Source: Terriglobia bacterium (GTDB taxonomy: Bacteria > Acidobacteriota > Vicinamibacteria > Vicinamibacterales > CAVVIG01). Taken from it: DNA of 35,388 bases. Below, piece after piece: positions 7,380 to 14,943 of this stretch. Below the pieces are notes generated by a model. The model was not told where the DNA came from, did not search any database, and saw only the letters and a program-made list of their open reading frames with translations. How positions within the stretch are numbered: position 1 is the first letter of the stretch; every line of letters begins with the position of its first letter. The stretch lies in the NCBI GenBank assembly GCA_020073005.1, contig JAIQFX010000056.1, forward strand, positions 1 to 35,388. Direction: 5' to 3'. The position numbers and the translations under genes are program-made.

Positions 7380-8051
7380 TTACTGCCGCGCCGGGAAGAC
7401 GCCCTGATCGCAGATCCAGTACGTGAGCCCGTTCGGCGCGGCCGCTCGCAGATCTGGATACGCGAACGTCGTGATGCCGTCCCCGCCGTAGAGCGTCCCG
7501 AACAACGCGAACATCACCTGGTTCTGCGCGATCGGAAACAGCTGGCCGATCGCCGGCGTTCCACCCGCGACGGCGCCGGCAGATAGAATCGCCTCGCCGA
7601 GCGTGCACTCCGCGCCGCGTCCCGCCTGAGCCATGCTCGTATTCGTTCCGAACAGATTCTGGAAGCCGGCAGGCCCCTGCGGACCCGTCGGTCCTGTCGG
7701 TCCGGTCGGGCCCTGGACGCCTTGCGGACCAGTCAGTCCGGCAGCACCGGTCGCGCCGTCCGCGCCATTCGAACCGGCAGGTCCCACTGGTCCCTGCGGT
7801 CCAGTCGGCCCGGCGGGACCTTGCGGACCCTGCGGTCCGGCGACGCTCCACTGAATGCGCGTCTCGTGCTGGCGGCACGGCTCGTTCGCCGCGACGAGGC
7901 GCATGAGCTGGCCCTCGTCGTTGTCCTTGTCGACGCGCACGCAGGCGAACAGCGATCCGCCCGGCGGCGGCGGAAACTGCGCGGCCGCGCGCGCGGCAAA
8001 GAGGCCTACCGACACGACGCACAAGACAAGCGCTCGGATGATTCGGGACAC
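7380..8051 (-). CDS. Exported collagen-like protein with tail-collar-type C-terminus
   Basis: The 223-residue product starts at GTG 8051 with GGAGGG six bases upstream. A signal peptide ([20 protein letters not shown]) is followed by a small Cys-containing domain ([10 protein letters not shown] to [14 protein letters not shown]). This domain often precedes collagen repeats in bacterial surface proteins. Nineteen Gly-X-Y triplets rich in GPQ, GPT and GPA follow at residues 72-128. The C-terminal 90 residues include [37 protein letters not shown] and [19 protein letters not shown]. This is close to the phage tail-collar domain (the GEIR...NGQ...LF.LLGT.YGGDG..TF.LPDLR pattern). The likely form is a trimeric rod with a collar-fold head at the cell surface. 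No other phage gene is nearby, so it is probably a host adhesin or appendage rather than prophage. Confidence 0.8.
   Translation of the reverse strand: MSRIIRALVLCVVSVGLFAARAAAQFPPPPGGSLFACVRVDKDNDEGQLMRLVAANEPCRQHETRIQWSVAGPQGPQGPAGPTGPQGPVGPAGSNGADGATGAAGLTGPQGVQGPTGPTGPTGPQGPAGFQNLFGTNTSMAQAGRGAECTLGEAILSAGAVAGGTPAIGQLFPIAQNQVMFALFGTLYGGDGITTFAYPDLRAAAPNGLTYWICDQGVFPARQ
7668..7838 (-). repeat. Gly-X-Y collagen-like repeat tract
   Basis: Nine-base units encode nineteen uninterrupted Gly-X-Y triplets in the collagen-like protein. The DNA is correspondingly repetitive (GGTCC/GGACC-rich) and may vary in copy number by slippage. Confidence 0.85.
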
Positions 8052-8198
8052 GGGAAACCCTCCATCGGAAAAGCTGGGGTGGCAGCAGTATAGACGCCGG
8101 GAGGCGCGGTGATATTACCGAGCCGCAGTCCGGGTGCACGGTGCGTGTTGCCGCCCCGGCCTGCGCGGGGTTAGACTGCGACCGCCTTGGGAGATCAC

Positions 8199-8906
8199 AT
8201 GGTCGGCGTGCCCGCTCGAACGCTTCTCGCCCTCTGCGCCGGCCTGCTGGCGCTCGGCGTCCTGACATCGTCGTGCTCCTCACCGAGCGCGACGCCGGCC
8301 TCCACATCGACCGCGGCTCCGCCTCGCGCGCCCGCGCCCGCGTTGTGGGGCGACATGACGCCGATCGTCTCCGTCAAGGAGCTGATGAGGGACATGCTCG
8401 ATCCCGCGTCGGACTACATCTTCGACTCGGTCAGCAGCACGATCACGAAGGACGGCGCCGTCGATCACGTGCCGACGACGCAGGCGGACTGGGACAAGCT
8501 GCGCGCCGGCGCCGTCATGATCGCGGAGGGCGTGTACCTGCTCAAGGTTCCGCGCCCGTTCGCGCCGCCGGGAGACGAGAACAACAGCACCGGCCCGGAT
8601 CCCGAGGAGCTGTCGCCCGCGCAGATCACAGCGAAGCTCGAGAAGGATCCGGTCCTGTGGAACGCGAAGATCGAAGCGCTCCGCAACGTCGGCCTCGAGG
8701 TCCTGGATATCGTGAAGCGGAAGGACGTCAAGGAGCTGTGGGATGCGAGCGAGAACCTGGATCACGCCTGCGAGAACTGTCACCTCGAGTTCTGGTATCC
8801 AGGGGAACTGAAGCTGCTGAGCAGGCTCGATCAGAAACTGCGGGATCTCAACGGCGTGCGCGCTGACAGAGCACGCACGCCGGGAGCGGAACCCAAGAAA
8901 AAATAG
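8199..8906 (+). CDS. Lipoprotein with one C-terminal heme c site (cytochrome c'-like)
   Basis: The ATG at 8199 (GGGAG five bases upstream) gives 235 residues. The N-terminus is a lipoprotein signal with lipobox LTSSC, followed by a Ser/Pro/Ala linker. The body is mostly helical (VSVKELMRDMLDPASDYIFDS, DWDKLRAGAVMIAEGVYLL, IEALRNVGLEVLDIVKRKD). It ends in a helix with a CENCH heme motif (NLDHACENCHLEFWYPGE). A CxxCH near the end of a helical bundle is the cytochrome c'/c-556 pattern, in which the heme may lack a sixth ligand and can bind small gases. The pattern is seen; the assignment is inference, since the protein is longer than cytochrome c' and has an insertion around PFAPPGDENNSTGPDPE. 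A role in electron transfer or gas binding at the membrane is plausible. Confidence 0.65.
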   Translation: MVGVPARTLLALCAGLLALGVLTSSCSSPSATPASTSTAAPPRAPAPALWGDMTPIVSVKELMRDMLDPASDYIFDSVSSTITKDGAVDHVPTTQADWDKLRAGAVMIAEGVYLLKVPRPFAPPGDENNSTGPDPEELSPAQITAKLEKDPVLWNAKIEALRNVGLEVLDIVKRKDVKELWDASENLDHACENCHLEFWYPGELKLLSRLDQKLRDLNGVRADRARTPGAEPKKK

Positions 8907-8924
8907 ACCAATCGCGCCTGGCGA

Positions 8925-9476
8925 CTACGACGCCAGTTTGATTGTGACGGTCTCGTCTGCCACGATTTTCACGTGCTCGACGAACTCCGGACCACCGGTC
9001 GTTGACGCAATCCGGACGGTGTACTCGCCCTCAGGCAGCAGCAGCCCCTGCGCGGGGTTCGAAAACTCATCCACATGGCCCATGAACCGCTCGTTGACGA
9101 ACACGGCGGCGAAATGGTCAGGGCCCTGCGTGCGAAGCTCGCCGAACGGCCCCTTGGGCTCGGGCAGCGGCTTCAACGTCTGAGTGAGGGTCGTCGTCAC
9201 GCCCGGCTTGATGATCACTCTGGTCGAGAACTCTTCGTACCGGGGATCGGAGATCGTCACGTCATGAATGCCGGGCGCGACCTCGTACTCCTGCACCATG
9301 TGGAAGTTCTCCGCCGGGCCGAGATAGTGGCCGTCGACGAAAACGCCGGCGCGGCCCGTCGTCGTGTTGACCTTCAGAAGGCCGTAATCCTCCTGCGCCG
9401 CCACGAAGGACGAGCCCGGCAGGAGCAATGCACAGCCAAGAGCGGCCAGCATCAGTAGTCGTTTTGCAGCTGTCAT
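8925..9476 (-). CDS. Exported PEGA-domain protein
   Basis: ATG 9476 is chosen because GGGGAGG lies five bases upstream; the product is 183 residues. A signal peptide (MTAAKRLLMLAALGCALLL) precedes two related beta domains. The first is GLLKVNTTTGRAGVFVDGHYLGPAENF to GIHDVTISDPRYEEFSTRV; the second is AVFVNERFMGHVDEF to PEGEYTVRIASTTGG. The x-V-F-V-D/N-G/E-x-x-x-G plus P-G-x-H/Y-x-V-x-I pattern is that of PEGA domains, small surface-protein modules of unknown binding target. The gene converges with the heme lipoprotein gene (18 nt between stops), so they are not one operon. Confidence 0.75.
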   Translation of the reverse strand: MTAAKRLLMLAALGCALLLPGSSFVAAQEDYGLLKVNTTTGRAGVFVDGHYLGPAENFHMVQEYEVAPGIHDVTISDPRYEEFSTRVIIKPGVTTTLTQTLKPLPEPKGPFGELRTQGPDHFAAVFVNERFMGHVDEFSNPAQGLLLPEGEYTVRIASTTGGPEFVEHVKIVADETVTIKLAS

Positions 9477-9667
9477 ACAAACCTCCCCACACACATCACC
9501 ATGTGTTTGCATCGTTCGGGCCAGCGATGGACGCAGGCAGCGCGAGATAATCCGGACGATCCGGTGAGAATCCGCGAGATCAACGCCGGAGTCCCGGCAG
9601 AAATCAGGTTATTCTCTCCGGGAGTTCTCAGACCTTCGTCAACCGCTCACCGCAGGGAGGACGTCAC

Positions 9668-10798
9668 ATGGACGGCGCGCGTCGCACACTTCTGCAGGCT
9701 CTTGGCGTCGCGGCGGTCGGCGCGCCGCTCTCCGCGCTCGCGCAGGGCCGCTGCATGCTGACCTTCGGCACGCCGGCGTGCAACACGACGGACATCACGC
9801 CGGTGTTCGCGCCCACCGGCTGGAAGACCGTCGCGCTGGACCACCTCACCTTCCGCGTCGCGGACTACAAGAGCGAGGCGGCGTTCTACATCGCGCTCAT
9901 GGGATGGACGCTGCGCAGCGACGATGGAAAACAAGCGGTGCTGGACATGGGCGACTGGGGCTCGGCGATCTTCAGGCAGGCGCCGGCGGAGTCATTCCAA
10001 TCCTCCGCAGCCGCGGGCGGCGGGCGCGGCCGCGGCGAGCCGGTGAAGGTCGCGGTCGAGTCGTTCTCGTTCGTCATCGACAAGTGGAACGCGAAGACGG
10101 TCGAGGCGGAACTGCGGAAGCGCGGCCTGACGCCGATCGCCGACAACGATCCGCAGTGGGGCAAGGGCTTCGAGAGCGTCCGCGTGAAGGATCCTGACGG
10201 CTGGGAGCTGCAGATCTGCAACGGCAACGGCCTCGCGAAAAGCCGCAAGACGCAGCGGGCGAACACGAAGCTGTCCGTCGCCGCTCCGTTCGCGTCGACG
10301 AATTGGAAAACAGTCTGGCTGGATCACCTCTCGTTCAACGTGACGAACTACAAGGAGAGCGCGTCGTTCTACCAGAACCTGCTCGGCTGGACCCCGACGT
10401 ACGACGAAGGCAGCCAGAACGAATTGATGATCGGCGACGTCGGCGACGTCATCATCCGCGGCGGCAACCCGCTCGCTCCCAACGTCGCCCCAAGTGGAAG
10501 AAATAGTGGAGAACGTCGCGCCCGGATCGATCACATCTCGTTCGGGATCGCGCCGTGGGACACGGACGGCGTGAAGGACGAGCTCGAGAAGCGCGGCCTT
10601 CGCGCGCAGATCGACACGTCGAGCCGCCATCTCGGGCCCGACGGGACGTGGGTGCCGGACGAGATCCACACGGCCGCGTTCAAGAGCTATCACACGGCTA
10701 CGCCGAACGGCTACAACCTGCAGATCAGCTACGTGACGCGCGCCAACCGTCTGGCGCTGCCGAACGCGGTCAAGCCGAAGCCGACCGGCGCGCGCTAA
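9668..10798 (+). CDS. TAT-exported two-domain VOC protein, paralogue of 5773
   Basis: The 376-residue protein starts at ATG 9668 with GGAGG upstream. It has a short RR signal (ARRTLLQALGVAAVGA, cleavage near ALAQ). Two VOC modules follow: LDHLTFRVADYKSEAAFYIA to DPDGWELQICN, and LDHLSFNVTNYKESASFYQN to TPNGYNLQIS. Long shared stretches with the gene at 5773 (GWKTV, RSDDGKQAVLD.GDWG, APFAST.WKT.WLDH, TDEGSQN/YDEGSQN, IHTAA.KSYHT.TPNG) show recent common descent. As there, the usual terminal metal Glu is Gln in both modules. A Gly/Arg-rich stretch (AAAGGGRGRGEPV) lies at the same point as the longer insert of its paralogue. Both proteins keep a Cys-rich start of the mature chain (QGRC, PACN / QGQC, PECD). 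The substrate is unknown. Confidence 0.8.
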   Translation: MDGARRTLLQALGVAAVGAPLSALAQGRCMLTFGTPACNTTDITPVFAPTGWKTVALDHLTFRVADYKSEAAFYIALMGWTLRSDDGKQAVLDMGDWGSAIFRQAPAESFQSSAAAGGGRGRGEPVKVAVESFSFVIDKWNAKTVEAELRKRGLTPIADNDPQWGKGFESVRVKDPDGWELQICNGNGLAKSRKTQRANTKLSVAAPFASTNWKTVWLDHLSFNVTNYKESASFYQNLLGWTPTYDEGSQNELMIGDVGDVIIRGGNPLAPNVAPSGRNSGERRARIDHISFGIAPWDTDGVKDELEKRGLRAQIDTSSRHLGPDGTWVPDEIHTAAFKSYHTATPNGYNLQISYVTRANRLALPNAVKPKPTGAR

Positions 10799-11154
10799 CG
10801 TCTCCGCGCCACCGCGTCGCCAGGGCGCGCGATGTCCGCTCGAATCGCGCCGTACGCCAGGTCGGTGATCACCATCTCGTCGTCGGCGCCGGGCGTGACC
10901 ATCGTCACGTTGACGCTGGCCGGAACCACGACGCACACCTCGTCGAACACGCTCGCTCTGGTGCGCAGGTTCGTCGAATTCCGGACACGAGAACGGAACG
11001 TCGCGCAGACGGAAGCCGGCGCGGTCCACGCTGGTCTTTACCAGCCGATCGCGGTGTTCGCGCCCACGCCAATCGCCAGCGTCAGCATGGCGACGAACGT
11101 GAAGCCCGGCGTCCGCCGCAGCGCGCGAAGCGCGTACCGCAGATCCCGCATCAT
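10795..11154 (-). pseudogene. Broken ADOP-type permease remnant
   Basis: Read leftward from ATG 11154, with a good Shine-Dalgarno (GTGGAGG), 38 codons encode [20 protein letters not shown] and then [16 protein letters not shown]. This is the unmistakable start of an acidobacterial duplicated orphan permease; the intact copy at 12472 begins DLRYAIRKL and later TLAIGIGATTAIF. Instead of continuing F-S-V-V-N-A, it reads GW and a TAA stop at 11040-11038. The same frame stays open for 80 more codons to a TAG at 10797-10795. That part (VRNSTNLRTRASVFDEV, NVTMVTPGADDEMVITDLAY) looks like real protein but not like the ADOP periplasmic domain. The simplest view is a permease deleted through most of its length and joined to another sequence. 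This accounts for the roughly 430-base gap between 10799 and 11228. Confidence 0.7.
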
Positions 11155-11228
11155 CGGGGTGCCTCCACGAGGCACATCATGCCGATGAGTGGCCGCGCGA
11201 AAGAGGCCAATCGATCAATGGACTCGTC

Positions 11229-12392
11229 TTACGTCTTCCGCGCCTTCTTCGGCACGAACGCCAGGAACCGGCGCGGGTTGTCGACCATGATGCCGTGCAG
11301 CACCTCGTCGCTCGCGCCAGCGGCCTTCAGCTTGGGCACGAACACGGTCAGCGTCTTGGCGTAGCCCTGGCCGCCGTTGCGCTTCATCTGCGCCGCGCTC
11401 GAGATGTCGGCGGCGAACATCAGGCTGTCCGCGAAGCCCGCCTCGATGAGCGCCATCACCATCGGCACCTGCTGCGCGTCGCCGGGTCCGCCCTGGCGGT
11501 CGAAGCCGATGAACGCGCCGCGCTTGCAGATGGCCCGCTGCACCTGGACGTTGGTGTCGACAAGATTGCCGAGGTGACCGATCACGATCCGGTTCGGCTT
11601 CACGCCGGCGTCCTCGAGAAGGTCGAGCTGTTCGAGGGCTGACTTCCCGGGAATCCCCGTGTGCGTGAAGATCGACAGGTTCGTCGCGAGGTGCGCTTTG
11701 CCGACCGCGCGGAACACCTTGCGTTCATCCTTCGTGATGTCGTCCCACGATCCGATCTCGCCGTAGACGCCGATTGGATCGGTCTCCGCCTGCTTGATGA
11801 GCGCCTGCGCGATCTGCTCCTCGCTCATCGTCGCGATCTCTTTCGGGTAGAACGGCTGCGTGTAGAAGCCGCCGCCGGCGACAATCGGCATCCCGGATTT
11901 CGCCGACAGTTGACGCAGGACGCTGAAGTCGCGGCCCATGTCCGGATGCCCGCCGTCGACGAGGCAGCCGATGCCCTCGCTCTTGGCGATGGTCAGCTCC
12001 TCCGTCATGAAGTCGAGGTCCTTCATGAAGAACGGACCGGCGGGCGCGGCCGGCGGTGCGCCGCCCGCGCGTCCGCCACCAGCTCCACCGGCACCGCCAC
12101 GGCCCGCGGGAGCCGCCATTCCACTCGCGGCTCGCGTTTCGGCCGCATAGCGGGTCCATCGCGGCATGAAGTCCTCGGCGAAATTCAGGTGTTCGTGGAA
12201 GAGCGTCGCGGCGCCTGCGAGATCCCCGGGCGCGTAGTCCCTGAGGACGGTCCGGATGACGGCGCCCTTGGGGAACGTGGGCTCCGCCGCTGAAGCGAAC
12301 TCCGGGAACGTGGTCGCCGCGACCGCGCCCAGGCCCAGGAGACCGAGCACATCCCGTCGCGTCCACCCCGGCCGACGAGCAAAATCTGACAT
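11229..12392 (-). CDS. TAT-exported phosphotriesterase-family metal hydrolase
   Basis: The 387-residue protein starts at ATG 12392 with AAGGAG nine bases upstream. It has a twin-arginine signal (WTRRDVLGLLGLGAVAATT). It is a TIM-barrel amidohydrolase of the phosphotriesterase/lactonase type. All expected metal ligands are visible: H66 and H68 (LFHEHLN), E212 (GVYGEIGSW), H244 (FTHTG), H273 (IGHLGN) and D329 (ADIS). The bridging residue is Glu, not the carbamylated Lys of true phosphotriesterase, as in the E. coli homology protein PHP. The substrate could be a lactone, ester or phosphoester. Residues about 92-120 form a Gly/Ala/Pro/Arg-rich insert between the HxH strand and the next helix, like the inserts in the VOC proteins. 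It diverges from the ADOP gene. Confidence 0.82.
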   Translation of the reverse strand: MSDFARRPGWTRRDVLGLLGLGAVAATTFPEFASAAEPTFPKGAVIRTVLRDYAPGDLAGAATLFHEHLNFAEDFMPRWTRYAAETRAASGMAAPAGRGGAGGAGGGRAGGAPPAAPAGPFFMKDLDFMTEELTIAKSEGIGCLVDGGHPDMGRDFSVLRQLSAKSGMPIVAGGGFYTQPFYPKEIATMSEEQIAQALIKQAETDPIGVYGEIGSWDDITKDERKVFRAVGKAHLATNLSIFTHTGIPGKSALEQLDLLEDAGVKPNRIVIGHLGNLVDTNVQVQRAICKRGAFIGFDRQGGPGDAQQVPMVMALIEAGFADSLMFAADISSAAQMKRNGGQGYAKTLTVFVPKLKAAGASDEVLHGIMVDNPRRFLAFVPKKARKT

Positions 12393-12402
12393 GGCTGCCG
12401 CT

Positions 12403-12430
12403 CCTTATATATAAGGTTGCGAGGATTATA
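12403..12430 (-). promoter_or_regulatory. TATAAT element and perfect palindrome before the hydrolase gene
   Basis: A perfect leftward TATAAT lies at 12430-12425 without an obvious -35. Downstream of it, CCTTATATATAAGG (12403-12416) is a perfect 14-base palindrome. Its last bases form the AAGGAG Shine-Dalgarno of the gene at 11229. It could be an operator just after the start of transcription or a weak hairpin hiding the ribosome site. Confidence 0.45.
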
Positions 12431-12471
12431 CGACCCAACCCAAAACACCGCGGTTGGCGTCCAATACGGGC

Positions 12472-14907
12472 ATGGATCGATTCGCTCAGGACCTCCGCTA
12501 TGCCATTCGCAAGCTGTCCGCCGCGCCCGCGTTCACGCTGGCCGCCGTGGCGACGCTGGCGATCGGCATCGGCGCAACGACCGCCATCTTCAGCACGGTC
12601 AACGCGACCCTGCTGCGGCCCTTGCCGTTTGCGCATCCTGAAGACCTGATCGCGCTCCGGACCCGGTACGCGGACGGCCGGGTCACGACCGGGCTGGTCG
12701 CGGCGGCCGAGCTCGCGCGGCTCAACGGGACGACCGGATCGATCGCCGGCGCCGCCGGCTTCGGCTCGGCGCCGCTCGATGCCACGCTGCTGCGCGAGAA
12801 CGCGCCGCCGGTGCACGCCGCGGTCTCCTTCGTCGGCGAGGGATTCTTCGAGCTCTTCGGCCTCCCGATGACGCTCGGCACCCCGTTCACGCACGAGCAG
12901 CAGGTCCCGACGACCGGTCGCGGCCCCGGACCGCCGCCCGTCACCGTGCTGTCGCACCGCACCTGGACGGAAATGTTCGGCAGCGATCCGCAGATCGTCG
13001 GCAAGACCATCCGCTTCGCCGAGCTGAACGCGATCGTGGTCGGCGTCGCCGCGCGCGATCTGGACGTGCCGGCCGGCGCGGACTTCTGGATGAACGCGCG
13101 GCTGGACCCGACCGACGTCGGACACGGGCTGAGCGCAATCCTGCGCGTGAAGCCGGGGACGACGATCGAGCGGCTCAGGAGCGAGCTGGCCGTGACCATG
13201 ACCGGATTGGCGCGCGACTATCCCCTCTCCGACGAGGGACGCGAGTTCCTCGTGCAGCCGCTGGTGGCGTCGATCGTCGGCGACCTCGGTCCGACGCTGC
13301 TCATCGTGTTCGGCGCCACGGCGCTGCTCCTGCTGCTGGCGTGCGTCAACGTCACGAACCTGCTGCTCGGCCGCGGCGCCGCGCGCGCGAGAGAGATCGC
13401 CGTCCGCACGGCGCTCGGCGCGAGCCGCGGCCGCATCGTGCGTCAACTGCTGACGGAATCGTTTCTCGTGACCGTGCTGGGCGCGATCGCGGGCCTGGGG
13501 TTCGCGTACGCCGGCGTGCGCGCGCTGCAGACGCTCGGCGCGTCGAAGCTGCCGCGGCTCGAATCGGTTCCCTTCGACGCGCACGTGCTCGGCTTCGCGT
13601 CGATCGTGCTCCTGGTCAGCGGCTTCATGCTGGGTGTCGCGCCGGCGATTCGTCTGGCGCACACGGATCTGAAGACGCTCATCAACGAAAGCGGACGCTC
13701 GACGAGCGGCGGCCGCGGCGCCGCCCGGATGATGGGCGCGATGACCGTCGCCGAGGTCGCGCTCGCGCTGATGCTCGTCGCCGGCGCCGGCTGGCTCGTC
13801 GAGAGTTTCTCGCGGCTGCGCGCGACCGATCCCGGGTTCGTCGCGTCGGGACGGCTCCTCGTCGACGTCCGGCCGAATCCGCAGAGCGTGCGCGGCCCCG
13901 ATCAGACGATCGCGTGGACGCGGAACATCTTCGATCACCTGCGCGCGATCCCCGGTGTCACCAATGTGGGGTCGACCGCCGCGTTTCCCTTGCGGGGCAC
14001 GCTCGACGGCTCGGTGTTCGTCCAGTTCCAGGGCGACGCGTTCGATCCCGCGCACGCGCTCGGCGCGCGCATGCGGCTCGTCACGCCGGGCTTTTTCGAC
14101 GCGATGGGCGTGCCGCTCGCCGGCGGACGCGACTTCAGCGCGGACGATCGCCAGAACACGGCGCCGGTCGCGATCGTCAACCGCGAGTTCGTCCGCCGCT
14201 ACATGAACGGCCGGGATCCGCTGCGGACCAGCTTCGCCTTCGGCTACCCGACCATCGACACGCGGGCGTTTCGCGCCATCGTCGGCGTCGTCGGCGACAT
14301 CCGCTACCGATCGATTGCCGAGGAGGCCGAGCCCAGCTTCTACGTCACGCAGGGACAGTTTCCATTCCCGCGGCAGACCGTCGTCATCGCGACGCGCGCC
14401 GCGGATCCGAGCGCGATGGCGGCGACCGTCCGCGGCGAGATCGCGCGGCTGGAACCGCAGCTGGCCGTCGAAGTCAGCACCGCCTCCGGTCTGGTGGCGT
14501 CGACGCTCACGCGGCAGCAGCTCGGGATGACGCTCATGCTGCTGTTCGGCGGGACGGCGCTCCTGCTCGCGGCCGTCGGCATCTACGGCGTGATCGCGTA
14601 CGCGTCGGCGCAGCGGCTCGGCGAGATCGCGACGCGGCTGGCGCTGGGCGCGACGCCGCAGCAGGTCTTCTGGCTGCTGATGCGCCGCGGTCAGGCGCTC
14701 GCGGCGGTCGGCGTGTTCCTTGGTCTGGCGGCCGCGTACGCGGGTGGACGCACGGTCGCGAGCCTGGTGTACGGGATCCAGGCGTCGGATCCGATCGTCC
14801 TCGCGACGGCGACGCTCGTCGTCGTCGCCATCACGTGGGTCGCGACGGCGATTCCGGCGCGCCGCGCCGCGCGCATCGATCCCATCCTCGCGCTACGCGC
14901 CGACTAG
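12472..14907 (+). CDS. ADOP-type (MacB/FtsX-like) orphan permease
   Basis: The 811-residue membrane protein starts at ATG 12472 (MDRFAQDLRYAIRKL). It has the TIGR03434 layout of acidobacterial duplicated orphan permeases: an N-terminal helix (TLAAVATLAIGIGATTAIFST), a MacB-type periplasmic domain, a three-helix FtsX domain near 270-420 (LIVFGATALLLLLACVNVTN, REIAVRTALGASRGRIVRQL), a second periplasmic domain, and a second FtsX domain near 680-811 ending ARRAARIDPILALRAD. The repeated GASRGRIVRQLLTES / GATPQQVFWLLMRRG motifs mark the duplication. Such permeases have no ATPase gene alongside. The substrate is unknown; export or mechanotransmission at the envelope is inferred from MacB. No strong Shine-Dalgarno is seen. 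A PadR gene often adjoins such permeases, but here none is adjacent. Confidence 0.88.
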   Translation: MDRFAQDLRYAIRKLSAAPAFTLAAVATLAIGIGATTAIFSTVNATLLRPLPFAHPEDLIALRTRYADGRVTTGLVAAAELARLNGTTGSIAGAAGFGSAPLDATLLRENAPPVHAAVSFVGEGFFELFGLPMTLGTPFTHEQQVPTTGRGPGPPPVTVLSHRTWTEMFGSDPQIVGKTIRFAELNAIVVGVAARDLDVPAGADFWMNARLDPTDVGHGLSAILRVKPGTTIERLRSELAVTMTGLARDYPLSDEGREFLVQPLVASIVGDLGPTLLIVFGATALLLLLACVNVTNLLLGRGAARAREIAVRTALGASRGRIVRQLLTESFLVTVLGAIAGLGFAYAGVRALQTLGASKLPRLESVPFDAHVLGFASIVLLVSGFMLGVAPAIRLAHTDLKTLINESGRSTSGGRGAARMMGAMTVAEVALALMLVAGAGWLVESFSRLRATDPGFVASGRLLVDVRPNPQSVRGPDQTIAWTRNIFDHLRAIPGVTNVGSTAAFPLRGTLDGSVFVQFQGDAFDPAHALGARMRLVTPGFFDAMGVPLAGGRDFSADDRQNTAPVAIVNREFVRRYMNGRDPLRTSFAFGYPTIDTRAFRAIVGVVGDIRYRSIAEEAEPSFYVTQGQFPFPRQTVVIATRAADPSAMAATVRGEIARLEPQLAVEVSTASGLVASTLTRQQLGMTLMLLFGGTALLLAAVGIYGVIAYASAQRLGEIATRLALGATPQQVFWLLMRRGQALAAVGVFLGLAAAYAGGRTVASLVYGIQASDPIVLATATLVVVAITWVATAIPARRAARIDPILALRAD

Positions 14908-14943
14908 ACGAACGCGTCTCCACGACACCATCCACGCGGCACG

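Noticed and set aside
7380-8051. Prophage region, because of the tail-collar-like domain.
   Set aside because: There are no other phage structural, integrase or lysis genes nearby, and the protein has a bacterial signal peptide.
11725-14055. A 776-codon open frame on the minus strand opposite the ADOP gene and phosphotriesterase-like gene.
   Set aside because: Its product is a run of Arg, Asp, Glu and Gln typical of antisense frames in GC-rich DNA. It overlaps two clear gene families and shows no domain.
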